Positions 9,098 through 17,578 of a stretch of DNA of 64,000 nt are shown piece after piece. Position 1 is the first letter of the stretch; each line of letters starts with the position of its first letter. The notes beneath the pieces were generated by a model that worked only from the letters and a program-made list of their open reading frames with translations, ran no database searches and was not told where the DNA came from. The position numbers and the translations under genes are program-made. The stretch comes from Trichomonas vaginalis G3 (taxonomy: Eukaryota; Parabasalia; Trichomonadida; Trichomonadidae): positions 3,658,001-3,722,000 of the forward strand of contig NC_067205.1 of NCBI RefSeq assembly GCF_026262505.1, read 5' to 3'.

Positions 9098-11270
9098 TAG
9101 GGTTGTTAAAAATATCAAAAATTAGCGTTTTGAAGACACCATGGTGTCTTATAATTTTCCCTTCCTTATTGGCGTGTAGAAATAAATGCGCCAATAGATT
9201 GAAGAAGAAGAATTGTTTTTCTCTTAATGAACTTTAATCCTTTTGATATAAGAATATTAAAAACATTAATATAATTTCGATTTCGGAAATTAAATTTCCA
9301 AATTTTTTGTCGATTTCGGAAATAACAGGATCCCGCATCCAACACGCAACAACAAAACACAAAAACACACTTTTTGGTTCTTTCATCGTTTTAATCGTAA
9401 TTTATGTAATACATGATTTGGATAAATTTACAAAAATAGAACCTATATTATATTCTTTTCAAAGATTCTTGCAAATCATCAAAAATAATTGTATTTTAAA
9501 AAACGATCAAATTATCCTTTCATTATTTTAAACTTAAATTAGTTTTTATGATTGACTAAAGCAATCATATTTATTCATCATTAAATAAACAAAAAAAATA
9601 ATATTTGAGAGTTATTTCAAAAAAACACATTGAATTTATTAATTTGTCTCAATTTCAGTATTATAAATTTTTATAATTTCAATATTTTGAAATACACTTT
9701 TTAATATTTCAATATTTATGATATTTCAATGTTTAAGTGGTCTCAAATTGAGCTTCTCAAATATAAGTTGGCCTATTCAAATAATAAAATTAAATAATAT
9801 TTAAAATAATAAATAAAAGTAAGGTTTCGTTTTGCTAAAATTGTCACTTTTATAGCATATTTGTTTTTGGATGTTTTGCGAAACCAAAAAAAAAAACTAT
9901 GTATACAATGTGTGTGTAAAGAAAATACTTTATTTACTAGTTAAAAAATCATTTGGTATTGATCAAGTTATTTTTCTGGATAAGATATTATATGGATAAT
10001 TGGATAGAAAATACAATTATATAATCTTGTACCTGGTTTAATTAAGCTAATTGTCATCAGAAACTTGTAATTTTTATGAATTTCAGATTTTCTTTTCATT
10101 ACTGCTTTTCTTAATAGGTCAAGTTCTTATTTACGTTATAAAGTATGATATTTACAAATATCAAGTTATCATGTTTTTTGAGAAATTATGAGAAACAAAC
10201 AAAAATGAAAAGATAGGAATAGCAATGAATAGTGATGTGGGTATAGAAAATGTAAGAGATATGAATGCAAAGCAAATCAGTATTTAGGATATTGACCATA
10301 GATTCGAAAAAAAAATGCTGCATATTGAGCGAAAAACTATGATTATATTATAAGGCTGTCATTTAAAGCATAATGAAACTATTCCCTTTTCATTTTAATC
10401 GAATAAGATAGTAAAGATTTTTGAATTAGCTAGAAACTGATGAGATGTTTTCACAAATCAGATTTTTAATCTCTATAATGCATAATTCACTCAATATCTC
10501 AATTTTGATATTGCGAGATATTTTTGCTATCGGTTTCGCAATTTTGACACAATAGCAAGAGGTTCTATAAGCATTATTATCAACGTAGAATCTGAATATC
10601 ATATCAGAAAATGTCGCAAATCTGACATTTACCCGACCAAATAGCAAAAATAATTGAATACTTTTCGCAAAAACTTTAAAAATCGATAAAAATGATGAAT
10701 ATAGATATTAAAGAGACTTTTTATATAATATTCATAAAGATTTTCCAAAAATATGATACCGCAAAATTAAAAAAGTGACGTCTTGAGTGGAGTCAAAGGT
10801 CGAAATTGCTAGCTAAATGTTTTTTAGCGAAATTGCGTATTGTACGTTTTTTTCGCAAAACGAAACCCTTAATAAAAGTGATTGAGGTCATAGCAAAACG
10901 GCTGTTTCAGTCATTAATTCTTAAAAATAAAAAGGGTAAAAACTAAATACAATGGGTAAAATTCAATAGTGTCTGTGCTATCGTTCAATTTGAAGGTGTC
11001 TTTTGAAACCGCAAGACACATTGAATTTTTGAATAGTGTATTATGGTTTGACAGACACCAATGAAAAAAATAAAATGATATTTATTTTAAATATATAAGA
11101 TCCTTATATAAAATATAAATATTTTATCGTTTTATTTTCTTGTTTTAGAAATGTTTTTTATTGAAAAATCAATAAAACTAACTCCTAAATAAAATTTTTG
11201 ATTTAAAGACACTATGATGACACCAGGCAAATCTTCCAAGACACCTATCGTCGGGAATCTAACAACCCTA
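9098..11270. mobile_element. Non-autonomous hAT (MITE) inserted in the methylase, 2,173 bp
   Basis: Ends are TAGGGTTGTTA (9098-9108) and its perfect complement TAACAACCCTA (11260-11270), matching the hAT YARNG terminus. A perfect 8-bp target duplication GTTCGGTG lies at 9090-9097 and 11271-11278. AGACACC motifs cluster near both ends (9134, 9143 inverted, 10995 inverted, 11053, 11239), as expected for subterminal transposase sites; two of them form an 18-bp palindrome around 9141. No transposase ORF. A second element is nested at 9821-10870, leaving about 1.1 kb of original MITE sequence. Confidence 0.85.
9821..10870. mobile_element. MULE-like MITE nested inside the hAT MITE, 1,050 bp
   Basis: Terminal inverted repeats AAGGTTTCGTTTTGC (9821-9835) and, read inward, AAGGGTTTCGTTTTGC (10870-10855), one gap apart. 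A perfect 9-bp duplication AATAAAAGT flanks it at 9812-9820 and 10871-10879, the size typical of Mutator-like elements. No credible coding region inside; the 73-codon frame at 10426-10647 has no recognisable features. Confidence 0.7.
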
Positions 11271-11278
11271 GTTCGGTG

Positions 11279-11978
11279 GAAGTTTCTATATATCCCATTT
11301 ATGTCATACAATATTCCCAGACTCAAAGATTATATGCAATGACTTCGACAACTATATGAACCGTCTCAAACATATTCCAGACACAAACAACATATTGAAA
11401 GAGTTAAAAGAAAAGATACCTATAGGTAAGATGGAACGTATACCATTAGATAAGAAAAATATTGTGAGAGAGGTTTTGAAAAAAGCAGAATATATAGACT
11501 GGGATAGTATATCTGCTAGACTATTATATAGTGGTGCTATAAGAGTTCATGACATTGAAACACTTATGTCAAAAGTTTTATATCTTAACTATACAAATGT
11601 TTTCAAAGAGGACATAGAAAAATATACTGAGGGTATAGAGTTTGTGAGATGTCGTTGGACAGAGTTGTATGAAAAATATAAAGACAAGGAAAATGTTTTC
11701 TTTATAGTGGACCCGCCGTTCTATAACACATGGGATTTTCAATACCAAGTAGACTGGACTTTGAAGACTCTTTAGAAACTTTAGACGTTATACATAACCA
11801 TCCATGCTTTTACTTTACATCCGATAAAAGTGGTTTGGAAACCGTTATGAGATGGTTAGAGGACATACATGACTATGAGTTTATATATGACAAGATAGAA
11901 TATGAGAGAGGTCCTATAAACTGGAGAAAGTGTCACAATAAAGAAATTTTATTAGTAAGTAAATGTGGTTTGAAATAG
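11279..11978 (+). pseudogene. DNA adenine methyltransferase (D12 class), 3' part
   Basis: Continues the methylase in phase once the MITE and one target duplication are discounted: the glycine-rich motif I is completed, an NDFD acidic segment follows, and the catalytic motif IV DPPF lies at about 11710-11721. A second defect is a one-base frameshift near 11753-11761, after which the C-terminal region (DVIHNHPCFYFTSDKSG, LLVSKCGLK) is read in another frame. Together with 8980-9097 the gene would be about 270 codons, the normal Dam length. Confidence 0.75.
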
Positions 11979-12134
11979 GACTACTTGTTTTAGGTTTTTT
12001 CCATTGTGTCATTATTTATTTGACGTGCAGAAAAGTACAGAGAATATGAAGATGAACCAATGCCTGCAAATGTTCAGTTATATGTACTCGTAAGAGATAT
12101 TTTATCTAATATTAAATGGACGCACAGAACTTAG
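11963..12134 (+). pseudogene. Small single-pass membrane protein, frameshifted
   Basis: ATG 11963 opens a hydrophobic segment (FEIGLLVLGFFHCVIIYL), then a one-base shift near 12030 leads into a charged tail (EKYREYEDEPMPANVQ, ending near 12134). As one protein it would be about 56 residues with one membrane span at the N-terminus. It overlaps the 3' end of the methylase and the next start at 12116. Small membrane proteins are common in Polintons and virophages; no specific function is recognised. Confidence 0.45.
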
Positions 12135-12481
12135 CGAATGCACAGCAACCTGGACAACCAAACCCAGAGAATATTCCAAATGAAGTTAGAATACAAACTG
12201 CAATGGCAAACTATGGTCAAGTGCCAACAGATGTACAAAATGCAAACTGCCATGTCAAATGACGCTGCGTTAGGTTTGCCACCATGGTATGCAAATATGA
12301 GATGGAAAGAGTTTATATACAAACCCTGAAGTGGGATATAAACAACTTTATGCAGAGATGACGCGAACACAGGAGTTGACCCAGAATATGTTTTCTACCA
12401 GAGGAGAAACAGATGTATGAGCTCCAGTTAAAGAATGCTATGGAACTCAACAGGAAACGTAAGAGACTAGGCGGACATTAG
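12116..12481 (+). pseudogene. Small Gln/Asn-rich element protein, several frameshifts
   Basis: Begins MDAQNLANAQQPGQPNPEN at ATG 12116. After frame changes near 12245, 12327 and 12405 the same-style sequence continues (SNDAALGLPPWYANMRWKEF, EVGYKQLYAEMTRTQELTQ, ELQLKNAMELNRKRKRLGG) to the stop at 12479. The intact product would be about 120 residues with a basic C-terminus. I do not recognise a family. It lies in a run of small, probably virion-related genes read in the same direction. Confidence 0.45.
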
Positions 12482-12498
12482 ATTTTACATATAGTAAA

Positions 12499-12738
12499 AT
12501 GGGTTTCTTCAGTAAGATAGGAAACTTCTTTCGAAATGTTGGAAGAGGTATATGGAATGGAAAAAAATCTGTCGGAAGAGGAGTATGGAACGGTATCAAA
12601 AATATTGGCAAAAGAGTAGGTCAGTTCGTGGTATATACCTAAAGACCCTGAACCAGAAGAACAAGCTCCTGTTATACAACAGCCTGAACCTGCACCACAG
12701 TCTAGTTGGCAACCAATCCAACACCTCAACCGTATTAA
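12499..12738 (+). pseudogene. Short amphipathic Gly/Lys/Arg-rich protein, frameshifted
   Basis: N-terminal repeats of the type FFSKIGNFFRNVGRGIWNG and VGRGVWNGIKNIGKRVGQ give an amphipathic, basic, glycine-spaced helix. After a shift near 12630 a proline/glutamine tail follows (PKDPEPEEQAPVIQQPEPAP). This resembles small membrane-active or core peptides of adenovirus-like and Polinton virions (pVI/pX type) only in composition; homology is not shown. Preceded by TTTTACATATAGTAAAATG, the T-run/AAAATG start context common in this element. Confidence 0.45.
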
Positions 12739-12783
12739 AATTATATTTTACCGTTCGATAGTAGTTGTATATGAAACTAAGTT

Positions 12784-13586
12784 CTAAGTAAACACATGGT
12801 ATAATGGAATTATTCTTTTTCTTCCATCTGTAGTAAACCATACTTGAAAGTCTGAAATACTTCCACTTGGTGGTTCGTATAACTTTGTAGGTTTTTCGTA
12901 AAAGTCATTTGCCAAGCATAAGAAAGAGTTTTGGGCGCCAGAAAATGAAGCATGAACTATCACAGCATCTTGGTCGAAAACATCTTTAAATAAATATGGT
13001 TCATCTCTTGCATATCGACTGTAGATATTTGCTAAAGGAGGTTCAACTTTCTGATTTAACATTCTTTGCAAATAATACCATGACATTGCAGTGAATTCTG
13101 TATATATTTGTTCGTCTTTATTTGGATTGTCTTCGTAGATTTGAAATGACACTTGTGAATTTTGCTTGTCATATACAATTCTCACATAAAGTGTGCTATT
13201 GGTATTCGCATATTCATCAGCATATTTTGCATAACATGAATTTATTTTATCTTCTATATTTTTTAATGCAGCCTGTAGAGAAGATGAGAGGTCAACTTGT
13301 ATTAGTTCAATTTCTTCCCACATTTTTCGTTTCCCTTCAGATGTATAATCTATATGAAACCTTACAATAAATGGAAAACCTGTTGAACTTGTGAGACAAA
13401 CTTCATTCTACGAAAACCAATAGCTTTTGTGACAGATGGGTCTCTTAACCATCTTAATGGGTAGTCAAAACGATAGCCTTCATGCTTTACGGTATCTGTC
13501 TCAAACTTTTGACCGACATTAGTAAAAAGTTCATCTAATGGTTTAGTTGTAGCAACTCTAGAATTTTCTTTTTCTATTGGAAGCAT
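12784..13586 (-). pseudogene. Conserved Maverick protein (same gene at 63245-64000), frameshifted
   Basis: About 265 codons from ATG 13586. Blocks FDYPLRWLRDPS and KAIGFRRMKF lie in the first frame; after a shift near 13360-13375 the rest follows (VRIVYDKQNSQVSFQIYE, FDQDAVIVHASFSGAQNSFL, SDFQVWFTTDGRKRIIPLYH). The partial copy in element 2 has the same blocks (FRFDYPIRW-like, ASFSSSNNSFLCIG, SDFQVWFTTNG), so it is a core gene of this Maverick lineage. I do not recognise the fold; its place next to the fibre and shared promoter suggest a structural or assembly role. Confidence 0.6.
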
Positions 13587-13604
13587 ATTTTATCTATAAT
13601 AAAA
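13587..13604. promoter_or_regulatory. 18-bp bidirectional spacer
   Basis: The two divergent ATGs (13586 minus, 13605 plus) are separated by only ATTTTATCTATAATAAAA. Both directions read a T-rich run and then AAAATG or ATATG, so the spacer must hold both transcription starts or the starts lie inside the opposing genes. Confidence 0.5.
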
Positions 13605-15407
13605 ATGTCAAATGAAACAGCGTCTATGAGAGAAATACAACACAACCGACAACTCATTATGCAAGCTCTAAATAAGAACACAACAAACTTTTCAAACTAT
13701 TCTAAGATATCTGAGTCATTGAAAGAAGGAAACTTAAAACTGACAATAAACCCAATGACAGATGAGTTTCTGTTTCAAGACAATAAGAACCATACTGTCT
13801 GTATAAATCCAACAAAAGGAACTTTAAACGAGAAACCTATAAATGAACTTCTTTTGAAAGCAGATGTTGACAACAAAGCTGACAAAGAATATGTAGACGA
13901 TGCAATAGCAAAAGAAGAAGAAAGAGCTAACAATGCTTATGCAACAAAAGAACATACTCATCCTGAACTAGCAGACAAAACATATGTTGACAATAAAATG
14001 TCAAGTGAAGTGACAAGAGCTGAAAACGAATATTCTAAAAAGACTCATACACATTCTATATCTGATATTACAAACTTACAAGAAACCTTAAACAGTAAAA
14101 GTGACGTTGGACATACACATACCATTGCAAATATTACAAACTTACAAGAAACCTTAAACAGGAAAAGTGCCGTTGGACATACACATACCATTGCAAATAT
14201 TACAAACTTACAAGAAACCTTAAACAGGAAAAGTGACGTTGGACATACACATACCATTGCAAATATTACAAACTTACAAGAAACCTTAAACAGGAAAAGT
14301 GACATTGGACATACACATACATCTTCTGAAATAACAGACTTAAACGTTAGCCTTGAAAATAAAGCAGATAAAACATATGTCAATTAAATATACCAAAGTT
14401 TGATAGGAACAAAAAATATTGAAACTATTGTTGGTGACTTTTCTGTCAATGAAGAAAATAAATATTTTAGATGGCAGTTGGTACAGTCCTTAAAAAATAG
14501 TACACGGCATAAACTCATTCCGAAAAATAACAATGAAATGTATGTAAGCTATAAAAAGAATGATGGTACACAAGTTAAAGTTCCATTAGACAACAACTGC
14601 TACTTAAACTTATATGGAGACGAACAAAAGAAATATTTAAGAGTTTATGAAATGGCAGATATGACTTTGCCTGACCCAGCTCCGGCACCACATTATTATG
14701 ACTATGGAGATGACGACAGAACACCACATGTAGATGAACAAAAGCTAACATTATATTTAGATTATTATAGATATAAAAGATATAATGCAATAGAAAAAAC
14801 GAGAATAGTATATTATTATACAGATGACAGAAATAAATATTATAGTCAAGATTTTACCTACCCTGAAAACATAAGATTATATTATAAAAAATATTCTGAC
14901 ACAAACCAGAAGAAACCTGAAATAGTTGCACTATATTTTAAGTTCAAAAGAGACAATCCTATAATATCTCATATGTTTGATTTAATGAACCCAGTAGGTT
15001 CTATTTATACATCTATGGATGCAAGAGGTCCTCAAGTAATGTTTGGTGTTGGTGCATGGGAACAAATAGTCGACAGGTTTTTGTATTGTGCAAACTCTTC
15101 AAAGGAAACAGGTGGAAGTAAAACAATTACAGGTGAAAATTTACCTGCACACAGTCACTACATAGATTTAAGTACATCTCAAGCAGGTTGGCATAAGCAT
15201 AGATATTGGGATTGGTCAGGAATGACAAAAGGTAAAGGATATGATGTTAAAGATGACGTTAAGTTTGCTATAAATTGTTACTGGAGTGACACTCAGGGAG
15301 AAGGAAACCATACACATTTCGTTTCAGGATATACACAAACAACGGGACAATGTAAAGAATACATGCCACCTTACATGACAGTTTACGCATGGTATAGAAT
15401 TGCTTAG
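13605..15407 (+). pseudogene. Phage-like tail fibre with collar domain, one in-frame stop
   Basis: One 601-codon frame broken by a single TAA at 14385. Residues ~1-100 form an N-terminal attachment-type region. Residues ~145-245 are four to five 22-residue repeats (GHTHTIANITNLQETLNRKS) with HTH motifs like the metal-binding HxH triplets of phage fibres. The C-terminal ~150 residues match the phage tail-collar/short-tail-fibre pattern: MNPVGSIYTSMD, FGVGAWEQIVDRFL, GGSKTITGENLPAHSHYIDL, closing with YMPPYMTVYAWYRIA. It likely forms a trimeric spike for receptor or surface binding. Its stop overlaps the stop of the convergent integrase gene. Confidence 0.75.
14046..14327 (+). repeat. 66-bp tandem repeat within the fibre gene
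   Basis: Units starting near 14055, 14121, 14187 and 14253 are almost identical (for example the shared CCATTGCAAATATTACAAAC), with more diverged flanking units. Each encodes one 22-residue fibre repeat. The high DNA identity points to recent unit duplication or homogenisation. Confidence 0.8.
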
Positions 15408-16360
15408 TCGTCATTTTCAACTTCTTTAGCATATTCGTCAGGAGTTGTCTTATATTTGTTAGGAACTGTCTTTGAAAGTATACCACCTTGAACTTTGACA
15501 AGTTTGAAACGAGGTCTGACAATAGTAGTTTTATCTTCTGCTTGCAGTGTGTACATTTTGCCATGTTTGCCTAAAACTTCATAATATTCTCTTGTATACT
15601 TTCTTCTATTTTTACGAACACGAATGTGAGTACCTGTCGGTTCCCATTGTTGTCATAGTCAATAGTATTTTCATATGGGTCGCGTTTAGGTATTTCTATT
15701 TTTACTTTGTCACCTTTCTGAAGTTTGAAGCCCGGCATTCTTTCTTGTTTGTCTCTTTTGACTAAATTATTAAATATATAGTCTTTCTCTAAGCCAGGGT
15801 TGTTTTTCATTTCTTCGGGGGAGTGGTTTCCCAAACCTTTTTGTTTACGGTTATTGTAAATATTTAAAACTTGTCTCATCTTTGCCATGGAGAAGTGTCT
15901 ATATTTGTCGTCATATGACATTTCATTTGCTTCACCACCTTGTGGTTGGTTTAAGTCTCTTAACATTTTTATACAACCGTCAATGACACCAAGAGCAGAA
16001 TGGTTTTGGTCGACAATGAAATATTGGTTTACATTTTTTGAACGCAGATAGTTTTTAATATCATCTGATTTGAAAGAACTTTCACAGTCAGATGTCAGTT
16101 TTGTTGGATGGTATTTGTCAACGAATATTGTCAAAGCAGTTTTACATCTAAAATATTTTTGGACCATAATGGTATGGCTTCACAGTATCTTGTGTTTTGA
16201 CCAACAAATATTAACCAGTATGGAGGTCCATCTGTTCTAACTCTCGGAATGTTTTCCAAGATATCCATAAACCAAGCATTTGGTGTTGAACTAAAGATTT
16301 TTATCATGAGTGCTTTCTTGTCGCTTTAGAAACATAGGGGTCCTTGTTTGGATTCGTCAT
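15404..16360 (-). pseudogene. Retroviral-type (rve) Maverick integrase, frameshifted
   Basis: The catalytic core is readable in two frames: AWFMDILENIPRV (first acidic residue) with YWLIFVGQNTRYCEAIPL, a shift in the A5 run near 16150, then KLTSDCESSF (second acidic residue) and HSALGVIDGCIKMLRDL. The third acidic position, 35 residues after the second, is D rather than E. A third shift near 15640 leads to a basic SH3/chromo-like tail (KMYTLQAEDKTTIVRPRFKLV). ATG 16360 (MTNPNKDPYVSK) needs one more shift; ATG 16307 is the alternative. It would join the element ends to target DNA, giving the observed 5-bp duplication. Confidence 0.8.
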
Positions 16361-16378
16361 TTTTTAACCCATAAGAAA

Positions 16379-16777
16379 TGGGTTTATTTGGCGCATTAGC
16401 AGGAGTGCATCAGATTTTTACCCGCAGTGGGAACAATAGCCAGAGGTGCATTTGGAATTGGAAGGAAGATTTTGAGTACATTAGGTATACTTAAAGAGAA
16501 AGCACAACCTATTATACAAACTGTACAGAAAGGTTGGGATGTAGCACGAGATGCAACAAATCTTATTCCAAATCCTGAAACAAGAGGAAAAGTTCAAGGA
16601 TGGATGGACAATGTAGGAAGACAAGCAGGAAACTATTATAACAAAGCAAATGACTACTATAACCAAGCAGGACACTATATGGACCAAGGTGAAAGATTCT
16701 TTAACAGAGGATATAACCATGCACAACAGTGGGTAAACAATAACCAACCTCAACCGCCTCAAACGTGGGGAATGTAA
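16379..16777 (+). pseudogene. Gly/Ala amphipathic structural-type protein
   Basis: ATG 16379 opens MGLFGALAGVHQIF; after a one-base shift in the T5 run near 16413 the rest continues (VGTIARGAFGIGRKILSTLG, AQPIIQTVQKGWDVARDATN, a Tyr/Asn-rich repeat around NKANDYYNQAGHYMDQG, ending QPPQTWGM). About 132 residues. The hydrophobic glycine-rich N-terminus could insert in membranes and the tail could be a scaffold or cement segment. No family recognised. Composition is similar to the gene at 12499-12738. Confidence 0.5.
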
Positions 16778-16796
16778 AGTTTTTTATTGAGATGAA

Positions 16797-16947
16797 ATGA
16801 ACAATGCAGCATTGAGACAAATAAGTTCAAGATGGATTTGTCGGCTTCCAGCAGTTACAACGTGTTTGTCAAGTTCTTCCTATACCTCAGGAAGTTTTAG
16901 ACCGACTTAAAAAACCTAAACAACCAGTTGAAAACAAACCAAACTAA
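16797..16947 (+). pseudogene. Small hypothetical protein, frameshifted
   Basis: ATG 16797 begins MNNAALRQISSRW; after a shift near 16840 the alternative frame gives FQQLQRVCQVLPIPQEVLDR and ends KPKQPVENKPN. About 50 residues in total, no recognisable domain. Its leader TTTTTATTGAGATGAAATG is nearly the same as that of the next gene (TTTTTACTGAGATGAAATG at about 16952), a shared start context. Confidence 0.4.
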
Positions 16948-16966
16948 AATTTTTTACTGAGATGAA

Positions 16967-17182
16967 ATGACCGAAGAAGTTGAAACGGTAGATTTGACAC
17001 CACAAACAAAAAGTTCAGAACCATTGTCAAAACCTGTCAAAGAACTTACAGATGAAGAGAAAAATTCAATAATAGAAAGTGCCAGGTCTGGAAATACAAA
17101 CCCTAACTACAAAGTCACTTTTCATAAAAATGGAACGGCTAGTATCTCAAAAAAAAACAGACTCTCACAAATAAAATATTGA
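16967..17182 (+). CDS. Hypothetical acidic protein, 71 aa
   Basis: Starts MTEEVETVDLTPQ behind the TTTTTACTGAGATGAAATG leader. Charged, Ser/Thr-rich, no domain recognised. It ends shortly after an A9 run; with a one-base slip there the reading would continue into the next frame (17179-17382), so this may be the N-terminal part of a longer protein that also includes the following two frames. Confidence 0.45.
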   Translation: MTEEVETVDLTPQTKSSEPLSKPVKELTDEEKNSIIESARSGNTNPNYKVTFHKNGTASISKKNRLSQIKY

Positions 17183-17382
17183 AGTCTGAAGGAGCTTTCG
17201 AGACAACAGATGGAAAAGTTTACTTCACTGACCAACAGTTCATTATAGAACATCTCATTGACTTAGAGTCGAAATATTCTAAACTTTACAACAAACACAA
17301 AAAGTTGAAAGGAAAAAAAAACAAATGGCATATGATATTTATGAAGATGTTGACGACACAACTGTTCCTGCAAGTGAAGTAA
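17179..17382 (+). CDS. Hypothetical protein or middle part of a three-frame gene
   Basis: Contains KSEGAFETTDGKVYFTDQQF and a Lys-rich coiled segment LESKYSKLYNKHKKLKGKK. It has no ATG of its own at the 5' end and ends in out-of-family sequence after an A9C run near 17312-17321. A slip at that run would join it to the MAYDIYEDVDD frame. It may therefore be part of one ~190-codon gene spanning 16967-17543. Confidence 0.4.
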   Translation: MKSEGAFETTDGKVYFTDQQFIIEHLIDLESKYSKLYNKHKKLKGKKNKWHMIFMKMLTTQLFLQVK

Positions 17383-17543
17383 AGTCAGAGGAACCGAAAA
17401 GTGACGAAAAACCGATAGAAGAAGAAAAACCAAAAACTGAAGATAAACCAAAACCAAAGTTTAGTTTGGAAACTAAACCAAGTCAACCTTCATTAGCTGG
17501 TATGGGTTGGCGTCAAAGACTTATGGCAGCAGGCGTTATGTAA
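17325..17543 (+). CDS. Hypothetical Glu/Lys/Pro-rich protein, 72 aa
   Basis: MAYDIYEDVDDTTVPASEV, then a run of EEPKSDEKPIEEEKPKTEDK type repeats and a conserved-looking C-terminus SLAGMGWRQRLMAAGVM. Either an independent small gene or the C-terminal part of the frame described at 16967. Low-complexity charged proteins of this kind are often DNA-binding or scaffold proteins in viruses; no specific assignment. Confidence 0.45.
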   Translation: MAYDIYEDVDDTTVPASEVKSEEPKSDEKPIEEEKPKTEDKPKPKFSLETKPSQPSLAGMGWRQRLMAAGVM

Positions 17544-17578
17544 AGTAAAGAAAAAAATATTTTTTTATTTTTATAAAA

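Noticed and set aside
8980-9237. 85-codon methylase-like gene as a complete small protein
   Set aside because: Codons after 9097 are transposon sequence; the true continuation lies beyond the insertion at 11279.
10426-10647. 73-codon ORF inside the MULE-like element
   Set aside because: No transposase motif; stop-free stretch of this size is expected by chance and it reads through subterminal repeat DNA.
14045-14383. 112-codon antisense ORF in the fibre repeats
   Set aside because: Mirror of the 66-bp repeats (CVCPTSLFLFKVSCKF), not an independent gene.
14385-14387. Stop-codon reassignment (TAA read through)
   Set aside because: Other genes end normally with TAA, TAG and TGA, and most breaks in the window are frame changes, not in-frame stops.
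13605-15407. Bacterial or phage contamination as source of the fibre gene
   Set aside because: It lies inside the element between convergent and divergent Maverick genes, with the same base composition and start context, overlapping the integrase stop.
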